64,000 nucleotides of DNA from an uncultured Mediterraneibacter sp. (GCF_934309415.1 NZ_CAKRDI010000004.1:88759-152758); one strand, 5' to 3'. Shown: positions 1 to 9,477, numbered from the stretch's first letter. A program made the numbers and translations. The notes: generated from the letters alone by a model not told the origin.

Positions 1-19
1 ATAAGGAGAAATAAAGAGC

Positions 20-2044
20 ATGGCAGAAAAGATCAAATACGGACGTTACCTGCACGGTGGAGATTATAACCCGGAACAGTGGCTGGACTGTCCTGATATT
101 TTAAAGACAGATATCGAATATTTTAAGAAAGCACACATCAATACAGTATCGCTTGGAATCTTTTCCTGGGCAGTATTAGAGCCAAAAGAAGGCGAATACA
201 ATTTTGGCTGGCTGGCTGAGATTATCGATAATCTTTACGCAGAAGGAATTTCTACGATTCTTGCGACACCATCCGGAGCACGTCCGAAATGGCTGGCGGA
301 CAAGTATCCGGAAGTACTTCGTGTGGATGAGAACAGACAGAGAAATCTCTTTGGAGGAAGACATAATCACTGTTATACTTCTCCGGTATACCGCGAGAAG
401 ATCACAAAACTGGACAAAGAACTTTCTATTCGTTTCGGAAAACATCCGGGCGTGATCCTGTGGCATATTTCCAATGAATTTGGTGGTGAGTGTCACTGTC
501 CGCTCTGTCAGGAGAAATTCCGTGAATGGCTGGAAGAAAAGTATCAGACGATCGACAATCTGAACAGCCGCTGGTGCACAACGTTCTGGAGTCATAAATA
601 TGGCAGTTTCGCAGAGATCGAGAGCCCGTCACCAAGAGGGGAGAATGCGCTTCATGCATTGAATCTGGACTGGAAACGCTTTGTGACAGACCGTACAGTA
701 GATTTCCTGAAGGCAGAAGTACAGGCAGTGCGAGAAGGTGGTTCTGATCTTCCGATCACAGCGAACCTGATGTATGATTATACAGGACTGGATTACAAGA
801 AATTCAGAGATGTGCTGGACATTGTTTCGTGGGACAATTATCCAAGCTGGCACAAGAAAGAAGAGTGGTTGACTGCAACGGACTGTGGCATGCAGCACGA
901 TCTGATGAGAAGTATTAAGAAAGAGCCATTCCTGCTGATGGAATCCTGCCCGTCTGCAACCAACTGGAAACCGATCAACAAGCTGAAAAAGCCGGGCATG
1001 CATCTGGCAGCTTCTCTGCAGGCAGTGGCACATGGTTCTGACAGTGTACTGTATTTCCAGATCCGTCAGAGCCGCGGAGCCTCTGAGAAATTCCATGGTG
1101 CAGTGATCGATCATTATGGTGGAAGTGATACAAGAGTCTTCAAAGAAGTGACAGAAGTAGGAGAGGCACTGGAACAGATTCAGGAGACAGTGGGAAGCGA
1201 TACAAAGGTACAGACAGCAATTTTGTATGATCGTGAGAATGACTGGGCACTGAAAGATGTGCAGGGACCGAGAAATACAGATATGCATTATCAGGACAGC
1301 ATCCTGAAACAGTATCGTGCTTTGAGAAAACAGGGACTGAACGTGGATATCATTTCCATGGAGCATGATCTGGAGGATTACAAACTGTTGGTTGTCCCGA
1401 TGGCATATCTGTTCAAAGAAGGCTATGAAGAGAAGCTGAAAAACTATGCGGAGCATGGTGGAACACTGGTACTTTCTTACTGGTCAGGAATGGTGGATGA
1501 GACAGACCGCTGCTTCCTTGGCGGCACACCATATGGTCTGATGGATGTGACAGGAATCCGCAGCACGGAGATCGATGCACTCTATGACTGGGAAGAGAAT
1601 CATGCGATTCCGGAATCAAAGAATCATCTTGGAATCGGAGCTGCTTACAGTTGCAAGAATCTCTGCGAACTGGTGGAAGTATCGGATGCGGAAGTACTGA
1701 TGCGTTACGCAGAAGATTTCTATCAGGGTTATCCGGTTCTGACACATAAGGCGTATGGAAACGGTCATGTATACTATGTATGTGCAGATATGGAAGCTGC
1801 ATTCTACAATGATTTCCTCGGAAAGGCAGCGAAAGAAGCCGGTGTGGAATCTATTCTGGAATACGTGCCGGAAGGAATCTCTGTCAATGTAAGAGAGTCT
1901 GAAGATACAGAGTATCTGTTTATCCAGAATTATGGAAAAGTTCCTGTAGCTGTTCCGGTACCGGAAGGATTTGAGGTACTGTATGGAAGCGAGAGCGAAG
2001 TGATCGAACCGCTGAAGACACGTGTGCTCAAGAGAGCGAAATAA
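20..2044 (+). CDS. GH42 beta-galactosidase
   Basis: Predicted cytoplasmic beta-galactosidase of glycoside hydrolase family 42, 674 residues, the usual length for the family. There is no signal peptide. The (beta/alpha)8 catalytic domain fills the first ~390 residues. The acid/base Glu is E153 in HISNEFGGE and the nucleophile is E308 in LLMESCPS. Cys118, Cys158, Cys160 and Cys163 have the spacing of the structural zinc site of GH42 trimers. A trimerisation domain and a small beta domain follow. The start has an AAGGAG about 11 bases upstream. The gene converges on a GH112 phosphorylase. In bifidobacteria GH42 enzymes cleave type-1 chain oligosaccharides such as lacto-N-tetraose, so a role in host-glycan or galactoside use fits, but the substrate cannot be read from sequence. 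Confidence 0.95.
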   Translation: MAEKIKYGRYLHGGDYNPEQWLDCPDILKTDIEYFKKAHINTVSLGIFSWAVLEPKEGEYNFGWLAEIIDNLYAEGISTILATPSGARPKWLADKYPEVLRVDENRQRNLFGGRHNHCYTSPVYREKITKLDKELSIRFGKHPGVILWHISNEFGGECHCPLCQEKFREWLEEKYQTIDNLNSRWCTTFWSHKYGSFAEIESPSPRGENALHALNLDWKRFVTDRTVDFLKAEVQAVREGGSDLPITANLMYDYTGLDYKKFRDVLDIVSWDNYPSWHKKEEWLTATDCGMQHDLMRSIKKEPFLLMESCPSATNWKPINKLKKPGMHLAASLQAVAHGSDSVLYFQIRQSRGASEKFHGAVIDHYGGSDTRVFKEVTEVGEALEQIQETVGSDTKVQTAILYDRENDWALKDVQGPRNTDMHYQDSILKQYRALRKQGLNVDIISMEHDLEDYKLLVVPMAYLFKEGYEEKLKNYAEHGGTLVLSYWSGMVDETDRCFLGGTPYGLMDVTGIRSTEIDALYDWEENHAIPESKNHLGIGAAYSCKNLCELVEVSDAEVLMRYAEDFYQGYPVLTHKAYGNGHVYYVCADMEAAFYNDFLGKAAKEAGVESILEYVPEGISVNVRESEDTEYLFIQNYGKVPVAVPVPEGFEVLYGSESEVIEPLKTRVLKRAK

Positions 2045-2228
2045 TTGAATGATTGAAATGCATGTATCAAAGAAAATAAATATGTATCAATGCGAATAAA
2101 GCAGTTAAGATTTATGGATATATGTATTGAGATGAATGGAAATAATACCACATGGAAAAGTGGTTAGCTGTTGTAAGAAACGTATAAAAATAAAGCAGTG
2201 GTATAGAATAACAGGAAAATCAGAATAG

Positions 2229-2262
2229 AATCTATCACAGGGAAATACCTGTGATAGATTCG
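2229..2262. repeat. Perfect hairpin downstream of GH42
   Basis: AATCTATCACAGG and its complement CCTGTGATAGATT are separated by five bases. There is no T-run, so it is not an intrinsic terminator by itself. It lies just before the strong terminator at 2267-2337 and may assist it or protect the mRNA end. The rest of 2045-2410 holds no gene. Confidence 0.6.
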
Positions 2263-2266
2263 CACT

Positions 2267-2337
2267 CGAAAAGAAACTCCCCACAGAGCAAAAGGACAGT
2301 CCCTGAAATGACCTTTCTGTGAGGAGTTTCTTTTTCG
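2267..2337. terminator. Bidirectional terminator between converging GH42 and GH112 genes
   Basis: The left arm CGAAAAGAAACTCC pairs with the right arm GGAGTTTCTTTTTCG. The loop contains further pairing (CACAGA with TCTGTG). A-run and T-run flanks let it work on both strands, for the beta-galactosidase and for the phosphorylase. Confidence 0.85.
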
Positions 2338-2357
2338 TGTTGGAGCATATCTGTAAC

Positions 2358-2402
2358 TAGAGTGTGTCTGAAAAATCTGGCAGAAAGCATTGGTTAGACA
2401 TA
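2358..2402. repeat. Family B repeat, internally deleted copy
   Basis: Starts with the family B end CTAGAGTGTGTCTGAAAAAT and passes directly into the right-end sequence GCAGAAAGCATT...AGACA, so the ~120-base interior is missing. It ends a few bases before the GH112 stop codon. Confidence 0.7.
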
Positions 2403-2410
2403 CTTTGAAG

Positions 2411-4564
2411 TTAGATCGTATACCAGATAATCTGATTTGGTTCCATATGGAGTTCAAAGTTGCTGCCGTCCTCTGTAAATACAGTTGTATTCTGTGGCTC
2501 ATCGGTATTATTTACCACGCAGTATTTCTTATTCTTCGGATAAGCATGCACATCTACATTGCAGTTTGTGCTGAACCATTTCTTTAAGTCGTCTTCTCCG
2601 TGGGCGCTCCAGAGGATTGCACGCTGGAGGACACGGTTGTTCTCAAAGCTGTACGGAAGTCCACTGATGTAGACAGCGCGTCCTTTTCCAAATTCATTGA
2701 CAGCCATCTGGACTTCTTTCTCTTTCTGGACAAGGATGGTTGTTCCTGCAAGAGCATAGATATTTTTCTTACCTTCTCCGAAATCAACGAAATCTGTATC
2801 TTCCAGAATGAAATGAGGATGTTCTTCCCAGTTGTATTTATCATATCCAAGAGTAAATCCACGTTCTTCTTCTACCCCGAAGACATCTGCCAGCTGGAAG
2901 AAACGTCCCTGATACTGGTGGGCAGTCGGTTCGCCGACTCCGATGATTCCACCGCCGTTGTATACGAATCTGCGGATGGCTTCTGTGATCGAAGGATTGG
3001 ACCACCATTCACCGCCGGTGTGGGCTGTGTCGGCATCTCCTACATTGATGATCACATCGATGTCATCGAGGACAGAAGCGTCCTTTAGGATATCCTGGAA
3101 ACTGATGAATTTTACATCGAACGGAGCGCCGGACAGAGACTCAATGATTCCTGAGTAAGAATAATTCTGTTTCTGGTACAGGGCATGGTGTACCATGTGG
3201 CAGCCCCAGGCACGCATCTTGCCCCAGCAGTTCAGGACAGCGACTTTTCGTGCACAGTATGGAGTGGTTCCTTTTACATTGTCGTACAGTGTGCGGAATT
3301 CATCGCATACCTGAGAGACGTAATCGATAAAATCCGGGAACTGCAGGGCCAGTTTCAGGTAACCGCCGTATCCGATGCGGTCGATCGGCTTTCTTAAGAT
3401 GGCTCTTCTGGCTGTCACCCAGTTATAACGTGCTTCTTTCACCGGATCGCCGCCTTCGCAGAAGACATCCGGGAAGAAATATGGCAGAAGACGGCCTTCT
3501 GTATATTTTACACCTTCAATATCACTGATCAGACGAAGCGTAGATCCATTTCCCACACTTCCTACCACGGCATCCAGTCCTAATGTCTTGAATTCTTCCA
3601 TAAATGGTTCAGTTCCGATCCAGTGGTCGCCGAGGAACATCATGGCTTTCTTGCCATATTCGTGTGTGATATCCACCATTTCTTTTACGATCTTTGCGAC
3701 TTCCCGTCTCTGGAATGCCTGAAAATCCTGATATTCTTTACTTGGGATACGGTACTGGTTGTTATAATATCCCTGATCGATAATGTATTCTGCACGGAAC
3801 GGGTATCCGACTTCTTCTTCAAACTGTTTTAAGATATACGGGCTTACTGATGCAGAATATCCATACCAGTCTACATATTTTTCACGGGCAAGTTCATCGA
3901 ATACCAGTGTAAACTGATGGAAGAACGTTGTGTAACGAAGCACATTTACATATGGATGTTCTTCAATGAATTTGCGGAGACGCTTCATGGTATAGGCATG
4001 TGTCTTTGGCTGACGGACATCAAAAGTGATCTGATGTTCTACATCTTTCCAGTCGTTGGTCACGGCATTGTACATATGTACCGGATCCCACATGATATAG
4101 GCGAGGAAGCTTACGGTATATTCATGAAATGCAGTTGTCTGGATCGTGACAGTCTGGGAGGATTCCTCATAGCTCCAGCAGTCAGTTGGAACGACAGCGC
4201 CGGTTGTACGGTCAATGACTTCCCACCAGCGGGAGATATCATCTCTTGTATTTGGGGAGAGCATGTCCGGGTAAAGTCCTTTCATGACCGGGATCGCCAG
4301 TGTTTCAGAGTCTGCCATGTAGAATGGAGTCATGAGATACATCTGCTGAATCTCATCCGGGTTGGCTTTTGCCCATGCGTTATCTTTTCTGGTTGTATAG
4401 TAGGTGGAATAAATCTCTGCGTCAGAATCTTTCAGTGCTGTCGGAAAATCAGTTCCGTCACAGTCACGGATGGCATCTGCGCCCCAGAGTTTCATTAATT
4501 CCAGTGTTTCCGGAACAACATCCAGATCCGTTGGAATGGTTACGAGTCCTTTTTTCTTTTCCAT
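2411..4564 (-). CDS. 1,3-beta-galactosyl-N-acetylhexosamine phosphorylase (GH112)
   Basis: Predicted intracellular phosphorylase of 717 residues, the family's usual length. It splits galacto-N-biose or lacto-N-biose with phosphate to alpha-galactose 1-phosphate and GalNAc or GlcNAc, saving one ATP. The N-terminal TIM barrel carries FLGDHWIGTEPF with Asp313, which aligns in number and context with the general acid of the characterised bifidobacterial enzyme. The C-terminal half holds the Rossmann-like and beta domains. No signal peptide is present. ATG at 4564 follows a good AGGAGG. The neighbouring GH42 and the divergent AraC regulator suggest a mucin or milk-oligosaccharide module. GH112 also includes galactosyl-rhamnose phosphorylases, so exact specificity is open. 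No transporter or GlcNAc kinase lies beside it in the window. Confidence 0.93.
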   Translation of the reverse strand: MEKKKGLVTIPTDLDVVPETLELMKLWGADAIRDCDGTDFPTALKDSDAEIYSTYYTTRKDNAWAKANPDEIQQMYLMTPFYMADSETLAIPVMKGLYPDMLSPNTRDDISRWWEVIDRTTGAVVPTDCWSYEESSQTVTIQTTAFHEYTVSFLAYIMWDPVHMYNAVTNDWKDVEHQITFDVRQPKTHAYTMKRLRKFIEEHPYVNVLRYTTFFHQFTLVFDELAREKYVDWYGYSASVSPYILKQFEEEVGYPFRAEYIIDQGYYNNQYRIPSKEYQDFQAFQRREVAKIVKEMVDITHEYGKKAMMFLGDHWIGTEPFMEEFKTLGLDAVVGSVGNGSTLRLISDIEGVKYTEGRLLPYFFPDVFCEGGDPVKEARYNWVTARRAILRKPIDRIGYGGYLKLALQFPDFIDYVSQVCDEFRTLYDNVKGTTPYCARKVAVLNCWGKMRAWGCHMVHHALYQKQNYSYSGIIESLSGAPFDVKFISFQDILKDASVLDDIDVIINVGDADTAHTGGEWWSNPSITEAIRRFVYNGGGIIGVGEPTAHQYQGRFFQLADVFGVEEERGFTLGYDKYNWEEHPHFILEDTDFVDFGEGKKNIYALAGTTILVQKEKEVQMAVNEFGKGRAVYISGLPYSFENNRVLQRAILWSAHGEDDLKKWFSTNCNVDVHAYPKNKKYCVVNNTDEPQNTTVFTEDGSNFELHMEPNQIIWYTI

Positions 4565-4761
4565 GTTGGAATCCTCCTTGTTTATGTTAAGAATTATTTT
4601 TTACGAAAGTATAAGACTGCAAAAATTGCAGAGCAATACAGCAGTTCGGATACGTTATAAGTATCTGATATCATCATACAAAAAATCACATCACAAGACA
4701 ATGTGAAGGATTGTTTATTTTTTTAGAAATATTGCTTTTTGTAGTTGTGTGTAAAATGGAA

Positions 4762-4790
4762 TTGAAAAGGGAAAATACAGAGATTATAAT
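4762..4790 (+). promoter_or_regulatory. Sigma-70 promoter for the AraC regulator
   Basis: TTGAAA at 4762-4767 and TATAAT at 4785-4790 with a 17-base spacer, about 140 bases before the AraC start. The divergent gap 4565-4928 otherwise holds AT-rich sequence and a small dyad TGCAAAAATTGCA at 4618-4630. That dyad lies on the phosphorylase side and could be an operator (inference). Confidence 0.75.
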
Positions 4791-4928
4791 GAAAAAAGAT
4801 AGATGAAAAAATATAACAAAATTTCTAAATATATAGTTATCATCCAAAATGTATTACTGTAAAATACAGGAATGATGCTACAGAAGAGAAAAAAGACAGA
4901 TTGCTGATTATGGAGGAAACGGTGAGAT

Positions 4929-5771
4929 ATGGGAAACACAAGACATGCATTTACATCGGAAAATATAGAAGAGCGGAAACTCTTATATTGTTCTTACTCA
5001 AAATATGAGCAGGACTGGAACAGTGATCTGCACACTCATTATTTTGCAGAATTGTTTTATGTGACTCATGGAAAAGGGATGTTTCAGGTGGAAGAGCAGA
5101 AATTTCCGATTCAGAAGGGAAATCTGATTCTGGTGAATCCAAATATTGCGCATACAGAAAGTTCAGAGCAGAAGGAACCGCTGGAATATATTGTGCTGGG
5201 AGTGGATCATCTGAAATTTCTGATCTATGATGCAAGGGAATATCTTTTATTTCATTCTTCTGAATTGAAAGAGAATCTGGATTTCTATTTTCAGACCATT
5301 TTACAGGAGGCAGAAGAAAAGAACAAGGAGTATGAGAGTGTGTGTGAACATCTGCTGGCAGCATTACTTCTACAGTTGACGCGGCATACAAAGACACCGG
5401 TGGAAGTAGTAGCTTCTGAGAAAAACAGCTCCCGTGAGTGCAGCAGGGTGAAACGATACATCGATGCATCGTTTGCAGAAGAACTGACCCTGGAACATCT
5501 GGCAGAGATTGCCTGTCTGAATAAATATTATCTGGCACATCAGTTTTCGAAGATGTATGGGATCGCACCAATGACTTATGTGCAGCAGAAGCGGATCTTT
5601 GCAAGTCAGGAATTACTCTCGTCCACAGATCTGACGCTGGGAGAAATTGCAGGACAGTGTGGATTTTCTTCTCAGAGCTATTTTACGCAGTGCTTTCGGA
5701 GAGTGTGCGGTATGTCACCAAGTGCCTATCGAAAACAGATGACGGCAGTTTTAGTACACCGTGTTTTATAA
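4929..5771 (+). CDS. AraC family transcriptional regulator with cupin sensor domain
   Basis: A 280-residue regulator. Residues ~25-95 form a cupin-type ligand-binding domain (His34 and His36 in DLHTHYFAELFY), which usually binds a sugar. Residues ~172-270 carry the double helix-turn-helix of AraC, with the family signature GFSSQSYFTQCFRRVCG in the second helix-turn-helix. It is transcribed away from the GH112 gene with a 364-base shared upstream region, the usual arrangement for a local activator. It probably controls the phosphorylase and perhaps the converging GH42 gene. The inducer is unknown; lacto-N-biose, galacto-N-biose or galactose are guesses from context. ATG at 4929 follows GGAGGAAACGGTGAG, a good ribosome site. 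Confidence 0.92.
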   Translation: MGNTRHAFTSENIEERKLLYCSYSKYEQDWNSDLHTHYFAELFYVTHGKGMFQVEEQKFPIQKGNLILVNPNIAHTESSEQKEPLEYIVLGVDHLKFLIYDAREYLLFHSSELKENLDFYFQTILQEAEEKNKEYESVCEHLLAALLLQLTRHTKTPVEVVASEKNSSRECSRVKRYIDASFAEELTLEHLAEIACLNKYYLAHQFSKMYGIAPMTYVQQKRIFASQELLSSTDLTLGEIAGQCGFSSQSYFTQCFRRVCGMSPSAYRKQMTAVLVHRVL

Positions 5772-5804
5772 CAGAAATGAAAGATAAAGGGAGATTGTTT
5801 GCAG

Positions 5805-5947
5805 GTTACTGTTCACAGCATAACTGCAAACAGTAACGTATCTCGCCATTTAGAATCGCCTACGGCGATGGGCGAGATACATTCAGGACAAAACGTGCAT
5901 CCTCCATGCCAATCAGCGGAGTGATTGACATGGGAGTGAACAGTAAC
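5805..5947 (+). repeat. Family A repeat, full copy 1
   Basis: 143 bp. Hairpin 1 (GTTACTGTT...AACAGTAAC, 5805-5837) is followed by hairpin 2 (GTATCTCGCC...GGGCGAGATAC, 5838-5880), a linker AAAACGTGCATCCTCC, and hairpin 3 (CCATGCCAATCA...TGATTGACATGG) ending GTGAACAGTAAC. The outer ends are inverted repeats of one another. A second GAACAGTAAC follows at once (5952-5961). Confidence 0.9.
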
Positions 5948-5987
5948 CTATGAACAGTAACACTGGAAGAACTGATGTAGAAAAATC

Positions 5988-6016
5988 TTGACACTGGAGA
6001 ATATTTTGGGTAGAAT
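5988..6016 (+). promoter_or_regulatory. Promoter of the thrS leader
   Basis: TTGACA at 5988-5993 and TAGAAT at 6011-6016, spacer 17 bases. It lies directly upstream of the T-box leader, giving a leader of about 330 nt before thrS. Confidence 0.8.
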
Positions 6017-6029
6017 AACTTTTGTATAA

Positions 6030-6304
6030 AGCAAAGCGTTGATGAGGAGAGTAAGCTGACCGGCATCTCAGAGAGAAGTCCATCTGGTGTGAGGATTTTG
6101 TTGTACAGGACAGACTGAAGACCACCTCGGAGCGGCCCTAATAAGGCACGGTGATTCCGTTATCATCATATGAATTAAGAGGTTTTCATGGAAAACAAGC
6201 AGGGTGGAACCGCGGGTGAGAATTCCCGTCCCTGTGGGGGTGTTTTCGTGTTATATATAATTCAGAGAATCAGAAGCATTCCCCAAAAGGATGCTTCTTT
6301 TTGT
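6030..6304 (+). promoter_or_regulatory. T-box leader of thrS
   Basis: A tRNA-sensing T-box. The invariant T-box sequence AGGGTGGAACCGCGGG is at 6201-6216. Upstream are Stem I landmarks GAGAGTAAGC and CAGAGAGAAG. A candidate specifier codon ACC (threonine) lies in GAAGACCACCTCGG near 6120. The terminator GAAGCATtCC...GGATGCTTC with a T-run is at 6272-6304. Known logic of the class: uncharged tRNA-Thr pairs with the specifier and the T-box bulge, stabilises the antiterminator and lets thrS be transcribed. The exact specifier register (two overlapping ACC triplets) is inferred. Confidence 0.92.
6272..6304 (+). terminator. T-box intrinsic terminator
   Basis: AGAAGCAT and ATGCTTCT pair around CCCCAAAAGG, followed by T5. 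It ends about 48 bases before the thrS start codon and is the regulated terminator of the T-box. Confidence 0.85.
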
Positions 6305-6351
6305 TCGAAGGAAACACGGCAAAAATATTCATGGGAAAGGAAGAAAACAAA

Positions 6352-8280
6352 ATGAAAATCACATTAAAAGATGGCTCTTTCAAAGAGTACGAAAATGCAA
6401 TGAGCGTATACGAGATCGCACTTGATATCAGCGAAGGACTTGCAAGAGTTGCAACAGCAGGAGAAGTAGATGGAGAGGTTGTAGATCTTCGTACAGTAGT
6501 AGACAAAGACTGCGAGCTGAACATTCTTACATTTAATGATGAGAAAGGAAAAGGAGCATTCCGTCATACAGCTTCCCATATCATGGCACAGGCAATCAAG
6601 AGACTGTACCCGGAGACAAAACTTGCAATCGGACCTTCCATCGCAGACGGATTCTACTATGATGTAGACAGAGAGACTCCATTTGTATCCGATGATCTTG
6701 AGAAGATCGAAAAAGAGATGAAGAAGATCGTAAAAGAGAATCTTGAGATCAAACAGTACACAATGCCGAGAAATGAAGCTCTTGCATATTTCAAAGAGAA
6801 AGAGGAGCCTTACAAAGTAGAACTGATCGAGGATCTTCCGGAAGATGAGACGATCAGCTTCTATTCTCAGGGAGAATTCACAGACCTCTGTGCAGGCCCT
6901 CATCTGATGACAACAAAACCGGTGAAAGCGTTCAAACTTACAAGCCTTGCAGGTGCTTACTGGAGAGGCAGCGAGAAGAATAAGATGCTTCAGAGAATCT
7001 ACGGAACAGCATTCTCCAAGAAAGCTGAGCTGGATGAGTATCTGACCATGATGGAAGAGGCTAAGAAGCGTGACCACAGAAAACTTGGAAAAGAGCTTGG
7101 CCTGTTCATGATGCGTGAAGAGGGACCGGGATTCCCATTCTTCCTTCCAAACGGAATGGTTCTGAAGAACACACTGCTTGACTTCTGGAGAGAGATCCAC
7201 CGCAAAGCAGGATATGTTGAGATCTCCACACCAATCATGCTGAGCCGTCACCTCTGGGAGACATCAGGACACTGGGATCACTACAAAGAGAACATGTACA
7301 CAACTGTGATCGATGAGACAGATTTTGCGATCAAACCGATGAACTGTCCAGGTGGAATTCTTGTATACGAGTCTGAGCCACGTTCATATCGTGATCTTCC
7401 GCTTCGTATGGGAGAGCTCGGACTGGTTCACCGTCATGAGAAATCCGGTCAGCTTCACGGACTGATGCGTGTACGCTGCTTCACACAGGATGATGCACAT
7501 ATCTTTATGACACCGGAGCAGATCAAAGATGAGATCAAAGGCGTTGTAAAACTGATCGATGAAGTTTACAGCCTGTTTGGATTTAAATATCATGTAGAAC
7601 TTTCCACACGTCCGGATGACAGCATGGGAAGTGACGAAGACTGGAATATGGCTACAGATGCGCTTCGTGATGCACTGAATGACATCGGACTTCCATACGT
7701 CGTAAATGAAGGAGACGGAGCATTCTACGGACCGAAGATCGACTTCCATCTGGAAGACTCCATTGGAAGAACATGGCAGTGTGGAACAATCCAGCTTGAC
7801 TTCCAGCTTCCGCTTCGATTCAACATCGAGTACACAGGAGCAGACGGAGAGAAACACAGACCGATCATGATCCACCGTGTAGTATTTGGATCCATCGAGC
7901 GTTTCATCGGTATCCTGATCGAGCATTTTGCAGGAGCATTCCCGACATGGCTTGCACCGGTACAGGTAAAAGTACTTCCGATTTCCGACAAATACATGGA
8001 CTATGGAAACAAAGTTCTTGCAGCACTTGCTGAGGCAGGAATCCGTGCAGAGATCGATACTCGTGCAGAGAAGATCGGATACAAGATCCGTGAGGCTCAG
8101 ATGAAGAAGATTCCTTACATGGTTGTTGTCGGAGCAAAAGAAGAGGAAGAAGGAAAGGTATCTGTAAGAAGCAGATTTGCAGGAGATGAAGGACAGACAA
8201 CTCTGGATGAATTCATCGCACAGATTCAGAAAGAAGTAGAAGCCAGAGAAAACCGTAAGGTAGAGAAGGCTGAGAACTAA
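6352..8280 (+). CDS. thrS: Threonine--tRNA ligase
   Basis: Charges tRNA-Thr with threonine in the cytoplasm. 642 residues from the ATG at 6352, chosen because GGAAAGGAAG stands before it; the frame upstream to 6301 lies in the terminator. An N-terminal TGS domain (~1-62) comes first. The second additional (editing) domain has HTASHIMAQ and a later TDLCAGPHL. The class II catalytic core follows, with motif 1 near GFPFFLPNGM, the zinc cysteine in MNCPGG, motif 2 at RVRCFTQDDAH and motif 3 at VFGSIERFIGILIEH. The C-terminal anticodon-binding domain begins at VKVLPISDKY. Codon use is that of a highly expressed gene. It is single and monocistronic behind its T-box. Confidence 0.98.
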   Translation: MKITLKDGSFKEYENAMSVYEIALDISEGLARVATAGEVDGEVVDLRTVVDKDCELNILTFNDEKGKGAFRHTASHIMAQAIKRLYPETKLAIGPSIADGFYYDVDRETPFVSDDLEKIEKEMKKIVKENLEIKQYTMPRNEALAYFKEKEEPYKVELIEDLPEDETISFYSQGEFTDLCAGPHLMTTKPVKAFKLTSLAGAYWRGSEKNKMLQRIYGTAFSKKAELDEYLTMMEEAKKRDHRKLGKELGLFMMREEGPGFPFFLPNGMVLKNTLLDFWREIHRKAGYVEISTPIMLSRHLWETSGHWDHYKENMYTTVIDETDFAIKPMNCPGGILVYESEPRSYRDLPLRMGELGLVHRHEKSGQLHGLMRVRCFTQDDAHIFMTPEQIKDEIKGVVKLIDEVYSLFGFKYHVELSTRPDDSMGSDEDWNMATDALRDALNDIGLPYVVNEGDGAFYGPKIDFHLEDSIGRTWQCGTIQLDFQLPLRFNIEYTGADGEKHRPIMIHRVVFGSIERFIGILIEHFAGAFPTWLAPVQVKVLPISDKYMDYGNKVLAALAEAGIRAEIDTRAEKIGYKIREAQMKKIPYMVVVGAKEEEEGKVSVRSRFAGDEGQTTLDEFIAQIQKEVEARENRKVEKAEN

Positions 8281-8304
8281 TTTCCAAGAAAGTAGAGGAT
8301 AGAT

Positions 8305-9477
8305 GTGAGCAGACCGGAGAAACATCCGGGAAGTACGCACAGAAAAGACGGGGAGCGGCAGAGACAAGGCGGCTCCCCTCGTCATACTGTGGAGAAAACC
8401 GGAAAAAGGGAAAATAGAAAAACCAATGGAAAAGCCGACTCAAAGAATGGGGGCAGCCACGAGAATTCTGTGAATTCTGCAAGAAGAGAGGCAAGGCGCA
8501 GACAGAGAAGAAAGAAGAAGATTTTGAGAAATGTGATTCTTGTGCTGTTAGTTCTGCTGATTGCTGCGGTAGTGGCTGGAGTTGGATTGCTGATTAAAAA
8601 CGGAAGTAAAAAAGTTTCCGAAAGTGATAAGAATAATACTGGAAACGTAGTGACAGATGCTTCTGATCAAAACGTGGCATCTGCTGACGGCACAGGCGCG
8701 GATGGAACAGATGCAGAAGGAAACAGTTCAGATGAAGAGGATGCAGATGCCTCAGGGGAGCAGACAGATAACCGGAAAGTGAAAAATACGGCAACAGAAG
8801 AGCATCATAAGACGAACGGTCTTGCAATCTGCATGTATCATTATGTGTATGATGAGGCAGATCCACCGGAAGATCTGAACAATAACTTTATTGAAGTGCA
8901 TGCGCTCGAGGAAGAGGTAAAATATCTGGTAGATAATGATTACTATTTCCCGACCTGGGAAGAAGTGAAGCAGTATGTGGAAGGAGACCTGCTTCTTCCA
9001 GAGAAGAGTGTTGTACTGACTTTTGATGACGGAGCGAGAAGTTTTCTGGATTTAGGACTGCCAATCTTTGATAAGTATCAGGTTCCGGCAACGTCCTTCC
9101 TGATTACAGCTAATGATGGGGAAGAAAAAGTGGCGGAATATCAGAGTGATTATGTGACATTCCAGTCTCATTCCGATAATATGCACCGCGGTGGAGGAAA
9201 TATCGGACATGGCGGAATCTTTACGGCTATGAGTCATGATGATGCGGTTGCAGATCTTCAAAAATCCATTGAAATTTGCGGCCATGGAGATGCATTTGCT
9301 TATCCGTATGGAGATTATACAGAAGACTGTGAGACGGCTGTAAAAGATGCGGGATTCTTATGTGCTGTAACTACAGAGAACCGCAGGGCAGAAGTGGGAG
9401 ATGATCCGCTGTTACTTCCAAGAGTAAGAATGCTGATGGGACAGTCCCTGGAGGGATTTATCAGTCTTGTGGAGTAA
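8305..9477 (+). CDS. Membrane-anchored polysaccharide deacetylase
   Basis: A 390-residue predicted cell-surface deacetylase with the NodB fold. A hydrophilic, very basic cytoplasmic tail of ~70 residues precedes one membrane segment (~75-97), then an Asp/Ser/Thr-rich linker (~100-170) and the catalytic domain. The metal triad is visible: TFDDG with Asp241-Asp242, then HSDNMH with His289 and His294. A later AYPYGDY motif matches the deacetylase barrel. The H-x4-H spacing resembles PgaB/IcaB-type poly-GlcNAc deacetylases more than PgdA. The likely substrate is a GlcNAc polymer at the wall, but peptidoglycan cannot be excluded. The start is GTG at 8305 after AGAGGAT, 24 bases behind thrS, so read-through from thrS is possible. 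Confidence 0.88.
   Translation: MSRPEKHPGSTHRKDGERQRQGGSPRHTVEKTGKRENRKTNGKADSKNGGSHENSVNSARREARRRQRRKKKILRNVILVLLVLLIAAVVAGVGLLIKNGSKKVSESDKNNTGNVVTDASDQNVASADGTGADGTDAEGNSSDEEDADASGEQTDNRKVKNTATEEHHKTNGLAICMYHYVYDEADPPEDLNNNFIEVHALEEEVKYLVDNDYYFPTWEEVKQYVEGDLLLPEKSVVLTFDDGARSFLDLGLPIFDKYQVPATSFLITANDGEEKVAEYQSDYVTFQSHSDNMHRGGGNIGHGGIFTAMSHDDAVADLQKSIEICGHGDAFAYPYGDYTEDCETAVKDAGFLCAVTTENRRAEVGDDPLLLPRVRMLMGQSLEGFISLVE

Noticed and set aside
6301..6351. Earlier TTG start for thrS
   Set aside because: It would start inside the T-run of the T-box terminator; ATG 6352 has a good ribosome site.
7384..8385. Antisense open frame opposite thrS
   Set aside because: Shadow of thrS codon bias; no start signal and no recognisable domain.
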